Shown one piece after another: positions 34,722-43,865 of a DNA stretch of 64,000 bases. The notes beneath the pieces are model-generated. The model saw nothing but the letters and a program-made list of their open reading frames with translations. It was not told where the DNA came from and made no database searches. Position 1 is the stretch's first letter, and the number at the start of each line of letters is the position of its first letter. The translations under genes were made by a program, and so were the position numbers. The stretch covers positions 1 to 64,000 of the forward strand of contig CAJUBE010000001.1 of NCBI GenBank assembly GCA_910584725.1. The letters run 5' to 3'. Origin of the DNA: an uncultured Lachnospiraceae bacterium (GTDB lineage: Bacteria > Bacillota > Clostridia > Lachnospirales > Lachnospiraceae).

Positions 34722-37693
34722 CAAATTCCAGATGCCTGCAGCTCCAGTTCTCCGTCAAACGCTCCCGTCTGGCTGCCCACTCTCTGCAGAGGAAATACAA
34801 AGGTGGCGTGCTCCTCAAAAGGCTCGTCGCTCCCCAGACTGTCCACTTCTTTTCCATCCACATAGAGCGTGGTCTTCCCCGACGTCCCCTCCAGTTTCAG
34901 ATTCACCCACTCACCTTTCGGCAGCGTATAGTCAAATGTGTAGGTCCGCCCTTCTCTGGTAAAACCGACCTTTCCCGTCTCCGGCTCCACTGCATAGAAC
35001 GCCCACTTTCCGTAGGCACAATCGCCCTCAGCAATGATCTGTGTCCGCCGTGCGGGCTGTCTCACGCTCCCTGCCCTCTCCCGGCTCTCCGCCGGGGCAT
35101 CCGGCTCCAGACACACCTCTATCCGCACCTCATAATCCGGCTCCACTGCCACTGTCTCATCATAGAGATAAGAAACATTCAAGAAATCGTAAGCCGACTT
35201 TTCAGGGACTGACGGCGTCCGTTCTGCTCCCGACTCCGGCTTCTCCCCACCCCAGAGCCGCGCGGACAGCGCCCCCAGAGGCTCCATAAACCGCTCGTAC
35301 AGATCATACTCGCAGATTCCCACATCCAGATTGCCGCTCATATCATTCCAGATCATGTATACCGCGCCAAGCATCTGCGGCGAATAAGCGGGCACGCTCT
35401 CGCGCCTGTTATAGTCATAAAAACGGTTGGGCGCCCAGTTTTCATACAGATCCCTGCCGTCCAGACGATCATACCCCCCGCCGGGTATAATGTAAAGATG
35501 GTTATTCTGCATGTTGATCAGAGAATACCCCGCCTCGTACATTTCCATTGGGTCTGCCCAGACCGTACTCCATATGTTCATCTGCAGATTTTCCGGCGCG
35601 GGCATCGTCGTGCCGCCCATATTGCTGAGGCTTCCCCATAGGCGCACGGTCTTTCCCGATTCCTGCGCCAGACTGTTGATCCTGTTCAGATACTGCCGGT
35701 ACTGCTCCCCATCGCCGTAATATTCGTCCATGCCGATATTAACGATCTCTGCATCGCGAAACGCGCCCTCTTCCTCATCCAGCGCCTCCCGCCAGATTTC
35801 CTCTACAAAAGTGACAGCCTTGTCATTTCCTAAATCAATCTGATCCACCGATTCATTGGATGCGCGCAGCGCATACTCGGGGCAGCGCTTTGTGATGGAA
35901 AGCGAATGGGCAGGCGTATCAATCTCCGGCACCACCGTCACACCGTAGGTTTTCGCCGTGACAATGAACTGCGCAAGCTCTTCCTTTGTATATACATACT
36001 CCTCCGGCGTAGGGCTCTCTCCACCTGCCTGCATCCCCAGAGCGTCGGATTCCAAGCGGAACGCACTCTGAGCCGTCATAGCCCGCTTGGCCGAATCGGT
36101 CAGACCGCTGGTGGCAAGAATCTCATTGTCATTCAAGTGAAGGGTCAGATCGTTCATCTTGCACCATGACATTGTCTCCATGATCCGATAGAGCGTGTCC
36201 AGCGATACCGGTTTTCTCGCCACGTCGATGCCAAAGCCCCGCACCTCATAGAGCGGATAATCCCGGATCCGTCCCTGCGGCGCATTTCCTCCTGCATCCG
36301 CAGACAAAAGCTGCATCAAAGTGACTGTGCCCCAGCGCAGACCTGTCGCCGCTTCCGCTTTTATGACACACTTGTCGGTTATGTCGCAGGTGTATCCTTC
36401 CTCTCCCAGACCGTTTTCTTCTTCGGCGTAGCCAAGATAGATATCTCCCGGTTTGAGATCGTCCGCCGTCCCCTTGCAGACAGTCAGCTTTGTAGGAAAA
36501 TGCAGGTTCTTTTCCAAACTCTCGCCCATCAGCGCCGCGATATTCCAGAGCGCCTGCTCGTCCGCACTCTGTTTCACGGCTGTTCCCGTCCCGCCCGGCT
36601 CCGCCTGCCAATCCGCTGCTTTCGGCTGCTTCCCGTCTTTCGCGGGCGGACGGCTGTCGGTATCCACAATAATCCGCGCACTTTCCCGCAGCTGAAAGTA
36701 CCCCTGACCTTCCCGCCACTCCGCAACCGAGGGAAGCACGCCGCTGATCCCGCCAAGCAGGTCACTTTCAGATTCCGCCGCCGCAATCCGGCAATCCGAC
36801 AATCCACTCCCTGCCGCAGCGCCTTCCCCATCAGACAATCCGTACCCCGCCGCTGTCTCTGTCGTATCAGACATCGTATCCGCCGCAGGCACCTCCACCA
36901 CAAAGGAAACCTCTCTCGTTCCCTCCCGGCCTTTTGTGTCCTCCACCCGGTATCCCACCGTCACTTCCTTATCCTGAATGGTGTCGTAGATTCTGCCGTC
37001 CGTACCGATCACCTGTTCCAAGTCCGCACCGATCAGCGTTACGCGAAAACCTTCCGGCGTTTCCGGCATAACGAGTCTTCTTCCGCCCTCCGCCGTCCTT
37101 TCAATAACAGGTGCTTTTAATTTATAAGCCGTTGGCTTGTCCCCGTAAACCTCAAACTCGTACAGAGATACATTCTGGTACAGGTCAGAAAAATCCGCGG
37201 ATTCTTTTGACACCGCATAGGTGGAAAGCCGCAGAAAGCGCACGTTCGCAGGCGCATCCAGAACAATCTCCTGCCTGAGCGTCTCCGGCGCAGCATCAAA
37301 AGAGGCCAGCGTTTCGTAGACCGCGCCGTCCGCAGAACCTTCCAGCGCGTAGGAAACGGCGTTGGCCCTCTCCCATTTCAGTACAACAAAAGAAACTGAA
37401 ATTTCTTCGGGAAATTCCAGTTGAATATAGTGGGAAGCGTTCTCCCTGTTATTCTCGCTTGACCAGCGGGATGCAAGGTCATGATCATTGCCGTCGATCG
37501 CCATAGCCGCGGACAGCGACTCCTGCTCCACACTGTCACAGGTCGCTTTCACACCCTTTTTCAGAGCCAGATTCGGATTATCCTCCCCGAATTGCCCCCG
37601 CAGAAGAACCCCGACCAGCCCGGCTGCCGCCAAAACTACCGCAATCGCAGCAAAAACCAGCGCATATTTTTTTCTGTCCCTCTCCTTAGTCAT
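34721..37693 (-). CDS. Membrane-anchored family 20 glycoside hydrolase (beta-N-acetylhexosaminidase-like)
   Basis: About 990 residues. A membrane helix (YALVFAAIAVVLAAAGLVGVLL) anchors it; residues ~45-195 are a discoidin (F5/8 type C) domain (NLALKKGVKATCDS, YIQLEFPEEISVSFVVLKWE); a linker region follows; ~320-460 is the GH20 N-terminal subdomain; ~470-840 is the catalytic barrel with VRGFGIDVARK, VVPEIDTPAHS and the IGMDEYYGDG Asp-Glu pair near residue 655; ~860-985 is a LamG-like domain. It would remove terminal GlcNAc/GalNAc from host or dietary glycans at the cell surface. Start is uncertain among GTG 37720, ATG 37705 and ATG 37693. Downstream stop is joined to a family-1 repeat. Confidence 0.88.
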   Translation of the reverse strand: MTKERDRKKYALVFAAIAVVLAAAGLVGVLLRGQFGEDNPNLALKKGVKATCDSVEQESLSAAMAIDGNDHDLASRWSSENNRENASHYIQLEFPEEISVSFVVLKWERANAVSYALEGSADGAVYETLASFDAAPETLRQEIVLDAPANVRFLRLSTYAVSKESADFSDLYQNVSLYEFEVYGDKPTAYKLKAPVIERTAEGGRRLVMPETPEGFRVTLIGADLEQVIGTDGRIYDTIQDKEVTVGYRVEDTKGREGTREVSFVVEVPAADTMSDTTETAAGYGLSDGEGAAAGSGLSDCRIAAAESESDLLGGISGVLPSVAEWREGQGYFQLRESARIIVDTDSRPPAKDGKQPKAADWQAEPGGTGTAVKQSADEQALWNIAALMGESLEKNLHFPTKLTVCKGTADDLKPGDIYLGYAEEENGLGEEGYTCDITDKCVIKAEAATGLRWGTVTLMQLLSADAGGNAPQGRIRDYPLYEVRGFGIDVARKPVSLDTLYRIMETMSWCKMNDLTLHLNDNEILATSGLTDSAKRAMTAQSAFRLESDALGMQAGGESPTPEEYVYTKEELAQFIVTAKTYGVTVVPEIDTPAHSLSITKRCPEYALRASNESVDQIDLGNDKAVTFVEEIWREALDEEEGAFRDAEIVNIGMDEYYGDGEQYRQYLNRINSLAQESGKTVRLWGSLSNMGGTTMPAPENLQMNIWSTVWADPMEMYEAGYSLINMQNNHLYIIPGGGYDRLDGRDLYENWAPNRFYDYNRRESVPAYSPQMLGAVYMIWNDMSGNLDVGICEYDLYERFMEPLGALSARLWGGEKPESGAERTPSVPEKSAYDFLNVSYLYDETVAVEPDYEVRIEVCLEPDAPAESRERAGSVRQPARRTQIIAEGDCAYGKWAFYAVEPETGKVGFTREGRTYTFDYTLPKGEWVNLKLEGTSGKTTLYVDGKEVDSLGSDEPFEEHATFVFPLQRVGSQTGAFDGELELQASGI

Positions 37694-37880
37694 CCGCGAT
37701 CCCATCCGCCAGGGTTCCACAGCTTCTTTCCCGACTTCCCGATCCTTTCATTCTTTCCTTTTCCGTTCTCCACAATTCCGCCTATTCCCATCCTGCCTTT
37801 TCCCACGCTCCGTCCCTGAAATTTCTGTGCAGTATTCCCCGCCATCTGCACGGAAATGCCGGATGGCGCACCTGCTTTCC

Positions 37881-38381
37881 TTATGCGACCAGCGCGCCCA
37901 AAAGCCCATAGGAGAGAATGGACATAATCACCGTGGCGATGGCAATGCCCAAAAGCTCCGCCAGAACCGCCTTTTTAAAGTCAACATCCAGCAGCGCGGC
38001 AATCAGAGACCCCGTCCACGCCCCCGTGCCCGGAAGGGGAATCCCCACAAAGAGCACCAGCCCCCAAAATTCATAACGCTTGATATTGTCGCTTTTGCTC
38101 ATAGCGCGGTTTTCCAATTTCTCAATGATGCCACGGAAAAGCTTTATTTTTTTCAACAGCTTAAAAATCTGTTTGATAAACAGTAATATAAAGGGAATCG
38201 GGATGATATTCCCGACAATGCAGATCGGAATCGCCGTGGTGATCGGCACCTGTAGAAGCTTCGACACAATCAGGCCGCCGCGCAGCTCCAGAATCGGAAT
38301 CATGGAGATGATAAAAACCACGATCTCCTTACTCACATATCTTCCCAGTGTATTGGCAAAAGCCACCGCTAAACTTTCCAT
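37881..38381 (-). CDS. Small membrane protein of the Sm_multidrug_ex (COG2426) family
   Basis: A 166-residue protein with four to five membrane helices. VVFIISMIPILELRGGLI, RYEFWGLVLFVGIPLPGTGAWTGSLIAALL and the C-terminal AELLGIAIATVIMSILSYG are the family signature (PF06695). The domain is called small multidrug export protein, but transport substrates are not established. Preceded and followed by ~150-nt gaps without clear features; own transcription unit likely. Confidence 0.85.
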   Translation of the reverse strand: MESLAVAFANTLGRYVSKEIVVFIISMIPILELRGGLIVSKLLQVPITTAIPICIVGNIIPIPFILLFIKQIFKLLKKIKLFRGIIEKLENRAMSKSDNIKRYEFWGLVLFVGIPLPGTGAWTGSLIAALLDVDFKKAVLAELLGIAIATVIMSILSYGLLGALVA

Positions 38382-38530
38382 ATTTTACCGTTCCTCCGTT
38401 TATTTTACGCATTAAATCATAATATAACTATATTAAAGTACCGCATTATCTCTATATTTTCACCGGGTTTTGCTTCTATTATTATAAGTATATGTATCAT
38501 ATACGCATGAAAAACACTCTCCGCTGATTT

Positions 38531-39586
38531 TTATCCGCAGATTTCATCCAAAGCCCGATACAAAGCTTCCATCTGCTCGTCTGTCCCTATCGTAATCCGC
38601 AGGTAATTGTCAATCCGCTCCTTATCCCACCACCTGACATAAATGTCATTTTCTTTCAGCCGCTCAAAAATTTCCCGCGCAGGCATTGTTTTGTGGGAGG
38701 CAAAGATAAAATTGGCAGAGGACTTCTGAAAAACAAACCCCAGCCCGGAAAGCCGCTCCTCCGCCCGCGCTCTCGTGGCCATAATCTTTTTACAGCACGC
38801 TTCAAAATATGCCTCATCCTGCATGGCCGCTGCGCCGAGCTCCAGAGCCGCCGTGTTCATGGTGTAGGAATTAACGGAATACTTCACATCATTCAAATAG
38901 CGAATCAGCGCAGGCTGCCCCATGGCATACCCGATCCGCATACCCGCCATGGATCTGGACTTGGAGAAGGTTTGCACCACCAGCAGATTATCGTATTTGT
39001 CAATAAGCGGCAATGCGCTCGTTCCGCCAAAGTCGATGTACGCTTCGTCCACAATCACCACCACATCCCGGTTCGCCGCTGCGATCTCCTCCACCTTGTC
39101 AAGCGGCATCCGCACACCCGTCGGTGCATTGGGGTTCGGAAAAACCACGCCGCCGTTTGGCTGACAATAATCCGCCGGGCAAATCCGAAAGTCCGCGTCC
39201 AGCGCCTTCCTCTCATACGGTATTCTGTACACATCCGCCCACACATCATAAAAAGAGTAGGTGATGTCCGGGAAAAAGACGGGCCTGTCCGAATGAAAAA
39301 ACGTCAAAAACGCCATGGAAAGCACATCGTCCGAGCCGACGCCGATAAAAAGCCGGTCTGTGCCGATATGGTAACGCGCCGCCAGCGCCTTCGCCAGCTC
39401 TGTCTGTTCCGGGAACTCAGGGTAAAGCCTGAACTTCTCCGCACTCAGGCCGGCCGCCGCCTTCGCCACGCCGGGCGCGGGCGGGTACGGATTTTCATTG
39501 GTATTTAATTTAATAATACCTGCCTTCTTCGGCTGCTCCCCGGGTGTATAAGGCACCACCCTGCGCACATTCTCTTCCCATTTCAT
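38531..39586 (-). CDS. hisC: Histidinol-phosphate aminotransferase
   Basis: A 351-residue PLP aminotransferase: IKLNTNENPYPPAPGV, FPDITYSFYDVWAD, NPNAPTGVRMPLDKVEE, VIVDEAYIDFGG and TFSKSRSMAGMRIGYAMG with the PLP lysine. It catalyses the seventh step of histidine synthesis; some relatives act on aromatic amino acids. No other his gene is nearby, so the role could be either. Exact dispersed palindrome at 38635-38648. A family-2 repeat separates it from the upstream glycosyltransferase gene. Confidence 0.9.
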   Translation of the reverse strand: MKWEENVRRVVPYTPGEQPKKAGIIKLNTNENPYPPAPGVAKAAAGLSAEKFRLYPEFPEQTELAKALAARYHIGTDRLFIGVGSDDVLSMAFLTFFHSDRPVFFPDITYSFYDVWADVYRIPYERKALDADFRICPADYCQPNGGVVFPNPNAPTGVRMPLDKVEEIAAANRDVVVIVDEAYIDFGGTSALPLIDKYDNLLVVQTFSKSRSMAGMRIGYAMGQPALIRYLNDVKYSVNSYTMNTAALELGAAAMQDEAYFEACCKKIMATRARAEERLSGLGFVFQKSSANFIFASHKTMPAREIFERLKENDIYVRWWDKERIDNYLRITIGTDEQMEALYRALDEICG

Positions 39587-39613
39587 CTTTCTATCTCCTT
39601 GTCGTTAATTCCA

Positions 39614-39712
39614 TCACCAGAGAAGACCGTTTTTCAGGGCTTCTCTCATGTGAGACATAGTACATCTTTGCGAAGCAGCCTTTGCTGCGAGCAATTAGAT
39701 GTACTTCTCACA
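39614..39712. repeat. Interspersed double-hairpin repeat, family 2 (copy b)
   Basis: Same plan as copy a: AGAGAAG..CTTCTCT hairpin, then TGTGAGAC..TAGTACATCT / AGATGTACTTCTCACA with an inner GCAAAG/CTTTGC-like stem. Its 39695-39712 end encodes the last five residues and stop of the upstream glycosyltransferase. Confidence 0.72.
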
Positions 39713-40720
39713 TTGCCACTCCGCCGCAAGCTTCGTATACGCCGCCGCCTGCTCCTCATTGCCAAGCTCCTGATAGCACTTGGCAAGCCCCCGCAGAGGA
39801 AGATCGCCGCCGCTGTGTATATCTAAAATGCTCTCCGTCTCGTATGCCGCATTGTACAGCCAGACGACCGCCTCGTCATAATCTTCTCTTTCCATATAAA
39901 AAGCGCCCAGTTCACAGCAGATTTCCGCACACCCTTCGGACGCCACCGCTTTCATGGCGTATTTGAAGAAGTCCGCCACATCCCCGGCAAGTCTTGCCGC
40001 TCTCGCCGCCACACAGGCCGCCTCCATCAGCTCTTCTTCTCCCCGCTTCTCATCTTTGCATGATTCCTGAAAAAAAGCCCGCGCCGCCAAAAAATCCTTA
40101 GTCTCCCCGGAGATAAAAAGCTCCTTCGCGTAAATATTGTGCAGTCTTTTATCAAGGTATTCTCCCGCCTCTGTCAGCCGCGCAAAAGCCGCCAGATCCC
40201 TGTCCTTGTGGTTTTCCTCCGGCAGATGTTGAATGCAGATTTCGCTGTCATAAATAACAGGTGTAATTCCCACTTGCTCATGAATCGCCCCCTGCCACCG
40301 AAAGGTGCGGTTTCTCCTGAAAAGCTTGGGGCGCAGCTCCTTGTCATAGTTGTAGATGGTGCCGTTTGCCAGTTGGTTTACATAATACATCTGCACAATC
40401 TCAATCTCCGGGAGCAGCGCCTCCTTCATCTGCAGGAAGGCGGCCCGGTTCTCTTCATCCAGCACCTCGTCCGCATCCGCGGAGTAAATATACTCCATCT
40501 TTGCCTTGGAAAAGGCAAAATTTCTCGCGTCGGAAAAACTGCCTGTCCACGCAAAATCGTATACTTTGTCCGTATACTCCGCCGCAATCCGCTTCGTACC
40601 ATCCACAGAGCCCGTATCTACAATAATCATCTCATCCGCAAGCCCTTTCAGGCTGTCCAGGCATCTGGCTAAAATCCGCTCTTCATTTTTCACGATCATG
40701 CATACGCTGATTGTGACCAT
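39695..40720 (-). CDS. Family 2 glycosyltransferase with C-terminal TPR-like repeats
   Basis: A 341-residue protein. MVTISVCMIVKNEERILARCLDSLKGLADEMIIVDTGSVDGT is a GT2 N-terminus of the SPBc2/SunS-like group; AKMEYIYSADADEVLDEEN carries the DxD motif. Residues ~215-335 hold helical repeats (AFFQESCKDEK, GAFYMEREDYDEAVVWLYNAA, GLAKCYQELGNEEQAAAYTKL). I choose ATG 40720, preceded by GGAAAGGA at 10 nt; the longer frame gives 53 non-homologous residues. The final residues derive from a family-2 repeat. Acceptor unknown. Confidence 0.85.
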   Translation of the reverse strand: MVTISVCMIVKNEERILARCLDSLKGLADEMIIVDTGSVDGTKRIAAEYTDKVYDFAWTGSFSDARNFAFSKAKMEYIYSADADEVLDEENRAAFLQMKEALLPEIEIVQMYYVNQLANGTIYNYDKELRPKLFRRNRTFRWQGAIHEQVGITPVIYDSEICIQHLPEENHKDRDLAAFARLTEAGEYLDKRLHNIYAKELFISGETKDFLAARAFFQESCKDEKRGEEELMEAACVAARAARLAGDVADFFKYAMKAVASEGCAEICCELGAFYMEREDYDEAVVWLYNAAYETESILDIHSGGDLPLRGLAKCYQELGNEEQAAAYTKLAAEWQCEKYI

Positions 40721-40824
40721 GCGTATTATTCCTTTCCGTTTCCCGGCATTCTGCACCGCGTTTCTTCCCGTCTGTTGACATCCGGCCCGCGCTCTGCTCC
40801 TGTCTGCGGCATTCAGCCTTGCCG

Positions 40825-41097
40825 TCACCGATAAGAAAACAGCACCTCCGCCCACATTCTCTCCTCCACGGGCAGCCACACTTCATTTTTTCCCGCGCGA
40901 AACAGCAGATTCTCATAGCGGTGCTTCTTCACGAACTGCTCCGAAGGATAAAGCAGATATCTTGTCGTAAATGACCTGTCTCCGAACCGCTCGGACATAT
41001 TTACGACACATGTGTCATTTGCTCTGCGCAGTCTCTCCCTGCCGAGCAGACGATACCTTCTGCCATCCCAGTTGTAAATCCTGACCTTGTCTCTCAT
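40825..41097 (-). CDS. Small hypothetical protein
   Basis: A 90-residue basic protein starting MRDKVRIYNWDGRRYRLLG and ending WLPVEERMWAEVLFSYR. I recognise no domain. Start ATG 41097 has GGAGG 5 nt upstream; the longer frame to 41190 has no RBS. It precedes the glycosyltransferase by 104 nt and may be co-transcribed. A near-match of the dispersed palindrome (CGACACATGTGTCA, 41004-41017) lies inside. Confidence 0.6.
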   Translation of the reverse strand: MRDKVRIYNWDGRRYRLLGRERLRRANDTCVVNMSERFGDRSFTTRYLLYPSEQFVKKHRYENLLFRAGKNEVWLPVEERMWAEVLFSYR

Positions 41098-41184
41098 TGT
41101 GCCTCCGTTCCCGACAGGCACATCTCTCCACACATCGTTACAAGTCACACATTCATTAGATAGAGTAACACACTCCCCCGTCGA

Positions 41185-41213
41185 TTGCAATTCAAACCCG
41201 TATAAGATATAAT
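41185..41213 (+). promoter_or_regulatory. Promoter of the four-helix membrane protein gene
   Basis: TTGCAA (41185-41190), 17 nt, TATAAT (41208-41213, perfect). The ~100-nt leader contains GGGCTGA/TCAGCCC (41266-41289) that can form a hairpin before the start codon. Confidence 0.7.
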
Positions 41214-41317
41214 CAATCTCGATCTCTGCACGCTCTCACGGACGTTGCCGCAAGTGCAAAGTTCCGGGCTGAACTGTTACAATCAGCCCAATAACACCCG
41301 AAGAAAGGATTCACGCC

Positions 41318-42427
41318 ATGAACACACCCAAAGACGACCACAGCGTCACCGGCAGTCCCCTTATGTGTCTTGAATTTATTGTCATCCAGACGATCATCTG
41401 GGGATTTTTGCTCCACATCCTGTCTTACTTTTTGGAGCTTTTCGTCATTATGCCCCTCTCCGACTATCTGAAAAGCCTGTCCCCCTTTATCCCGGGTTTG
41501 TACTATGCGCTGAAGCTTTTTGCATGGCCCGGCGTCATGATCACCGCGCTGGTGATCACGATAATCCGCTGTATTCTGCGCCGTACCACCGTCACCCTGT
41601 CCGGAAGCACCGTCATCATACAGCGGCCGCGCCACACAGACCGCCTTGCCGTGACGGATTTTATCCGTCCGAAGACCGTGGAATCCTATGTCAGCGTTCG
41701 TTTCGCCGCCTGGGTATTCCGCAAACGTTATCTGATTTTCCGGGGTGATACGGGAAAAGAAGTCAAATACAGACTTTATGAATACAGCGAAAAAGATCTG
41801 GAACATGTAACGCAGCTCCTCACGCGGGTAACCCGCACAGAAAATCTTGACGAGGACTACAGGACGGAAGTCATCATGGACGCTTTTCAGAATAAAACGG
41901 AAATCCGCCTCGATCCCCGGCGGCTCTGGGGACGCATGGCGGGTCGGCTTACCATGTTCTGCGTATTTTCTCTGACAGTTTTCATCGTATTCACCTGTCT
42001 GTACTACAGTCTGCTGTTTGCCCCCGGGCGATATGGTTCCGGCTCCGCGCTCACCCAAATCGCGGGCTGCGTCTCCGTTCTGATTTCCCTCGGCAGCCTT
42101 TTCCTGCTCTGCCGCTCCCTGTGGGCACTGGCTGTGGGTGCCGTACAGAAATCTTCCTGCCCGCAAAAAATCATTTTCGCAGGCGACATGCTGCAAATTG
42201 ACCAGTCCCTTTACAATATAAACCGCATACAACAGATTGTTATGAATCCGCCCGACAAAAAACTGCCTCTGTTCGGCCATTACCAGATCACGGTAATCAC
42301 CACGGACGGCAGACACAAATACTGGCTTGGCAATCACGCGGGGCTGGCATACGGCACCTGGAGGACACTCTGCCGCAATATGCAGAACCTGCTGATCGCC
42401 TGTCCCGCCAGACTGATTTATCGATAA
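41318..42427 (+). CDS. Polytopic membrane protein of unknown function with two PH-like segments
   Basis: A 369-residue protein with four membrane helices: two near residues 20-75 and two near 210-270. Between and after them, TVTLSGSTVIIQRPRHTDRLAVTDFIRPKTVESYVSV and IIFAGDMLQIDQSLYNINRIQQIVMNPP read like bacterial PH-domain strands facing the cytoplasm. I know no specific function. Start ATG follows AAAGGA at 9 nt behind a good promoter. A long antisense frame (41213-42469 minus) covers it but lacks any signal. Confidence 0.68.
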   Translation: MNTPKDDHSVTGSPLMCLEFIVIQTIIWGFLLHILSYFLELFVIMPLSDYLKSLSPFIPGLYYALKLFAWPGVMITALVITIIRCILRRTTVTLSGSTVIIQRPRHTDRLAVTDFIRPKTVESYVSVRFAAWVFRKRYLIFRGDTGKEVKYRLYEYSEKDLEHVTQLLTRVTRTENLDEDYRTEVIMDAFQNKTEIRLDPRRLWGRMAGRLTMFCVFSLTVFIVFTCLYYSLLFAPGRYGSGSALTQIAGCVSVLISLGSLFLLCRSLWALAVGAVQKSSCPQKIIFAGDMLQIDQSLYNINRIQQIVMNPPDKKLPLFGHYQITVITTDGRHKYWLGNHAGLAYGTWRTLCRNMQNLLIACPARLIYR

Positions 42428-42465
42428 CAGCCGTTTTTTGCCACAGGCTGCAGACTGCCCTGACA

Positions 42466-43746
42466 TCATTTCCCATTGCCGCTCAATCCGGTATGACTCT
42501 GTACAAAAAACCGCTGTTTTAACACCGGCATGAAAGCATCAATCCCTCTCTGCAGCATCAGGGGCAGCCCCACCCCCGCCGCCAGATAGACCATCTGAAA
42601 GGCCTCCGAACCTTTCACCAGATAATAGTAGTCGATATCCGCATAAAACCGCACAAAGTCAAAGTCCGCCAGATACCCCGTGTGGGCGGCAGCCCCCGCC
42701 AGAACCATCTTTACGAGCATAAACGCCATGACATGGTGCATCATCACCGCGTAAGTATTGCGGCCCAGATACAGGAGGAAGCCTCCCGCCGGATTCTGTG
42801 CCGCGTCTTCATCACTTTGCCTGCCATCACAGAGCGGGGAAAGCAGCCTCGCCGCCCGCAGCCAAAAGGCAATACCTGACACCGCTGTCACATACGGAAT
42901 CACCGGTCCGTTGGCAAAGCCCGTGACCCACACGCTGCTGTAGGCCAGCCCGTTGCAGCACAGATGCAGGAGCACCTGTATGCCGAGCACTACGGCGAAA
43001 TAGGGCACATTCCCAAGCTTATCCCTCGGTTCCAGCTTCTTCTTATAAAACTGCCCCATCTGAAAGCAGGGATAGAGAAAAAGAATCCGTCCCGGCGTCT
43101 TGTACAGGCCCCAGACATGCCCTTCCATGGCAAACCACACCACAAGCATCCCCACCGCCAGAGTACCGATCAGAATCAGCCACTCGCTGTTTATACGCAG
43201 CCGCCCGAGCAGAAGCCGCATACACAGATTCATCATCTCTACAATAAAGAGCACAGGCACAAACCATGCCGCGTAATTCAGAATAAACTGATAGCCATTC
43301 AAAAACGGCGTCACAAACAAGGTCTTTAAGGAGACCGCCTCCCCCATGGCAAATCCGCCGAAAGCCCGCATCGCCGCCGCCAGAAGCCCGTACACCACAT
43401 TCCAGATCAAATATGGCAGAAGAAGTCTCTTCGCCTTCTTTTTCAGATAGGCAAATGGCCGGCTCTCCTCCTCTTCCCGATAAAAATAGCCGGAAATAAA
43501 CATAAAGAGCGGCACATGAAAAGAATAGTAAGGAAACAGGCCGCCCACCGTTAAAATATCATACCCCGAGTGGCCGGCCACGATCATGAGGATAGCGAGG
43601 GCGGAAAGAATGCCGAAGGTGACGTTGTACTCCCGGGACTCTGTTTTTCCCCTCTCTCTCCGTCCATATGACACATGCGTTATTTTATTCTCCCTCTCCA
43701 TCACAACTGACATCTTCCTACTCTTTAGAAATAAATTCATTATCAT
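42466..43746 (-). CDS. Acyltransferase 3 family membrane protein (OafA/WecH-like)
   Basis: A 426-residue protein with about ten membrane helices. ALAILMIVAGHSGYD with the His of the transferase, FHVPLFMFISGYFYREE, and LLLPYLIWNVVYGLL are PF01757 signatures. Members O-acetylate surface sugars using cytoplasmic acetyl-CoA. The start is uncertain: ATG 43746 overlaps promoter-like sequence and has no RBS, while ATGs at residues 12 and 16 are closer to AGGAAG. It stands apart from the main polysaccharide operon; substrate unknown. Exact dispersed palindrome at 42877-42890. Confidence 0.82.
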   Translation of the reverse strand: MIMNLFLKSRKMSVVMERENKITHVSYGRRERGKTESREYNVTFGILSALAILMIVAGHSGYDILTVGGLFPYYSFHVPLFMFISGYFYREEEESRPFAYLKKKAKRLLLPYLIWNVVYGLLAAAMRAFGGFAMGEAVSLKTLFVTPFLNGYQFILNYAAWFVPVLFIVEMMNLCMRLLLGRLRINSEWLILIGTLAVGMLVVWFAMEGHVWGLYKTPGRILFLYPCFQMGQFYKKKLEPRDKLGNVPYFAVVLGIQVLLHLCCNGLAYSSVWVTGFANGPVIPYVTAVSGIAFWLRAARLLSPLCDGRQSDEDAAQNPAGGFLLYLGRNTYAVMMHHVMAFMLVKMVLAGAAAHTGYLADFDFVRFYADIDYYYLVKGSEAFQMVYLAAGVGLPLMLQRGIDAFMPVLKQRFFVQSHTGLSGNGK

Positions 43747-43865
43747 ATTGTATCATGCCATGATTGGAATATCCATAAAAGATATTGAAAAATATGCCGC
43801 GGCCCTCTAAAATAGGCATATGTATCCCACTACCAAACAGCCGAACAATGAAATGGACAAAAGCC

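Noticed and set aside
41213..42469. 418-codon minus-strand reading frame
   Set aside because: It lies wholly opposite the four-helix membrane protein gene, has no RBS, no hydrophobic or domain pattern, and the plus-strand gene has a consensus promoter and RBS.
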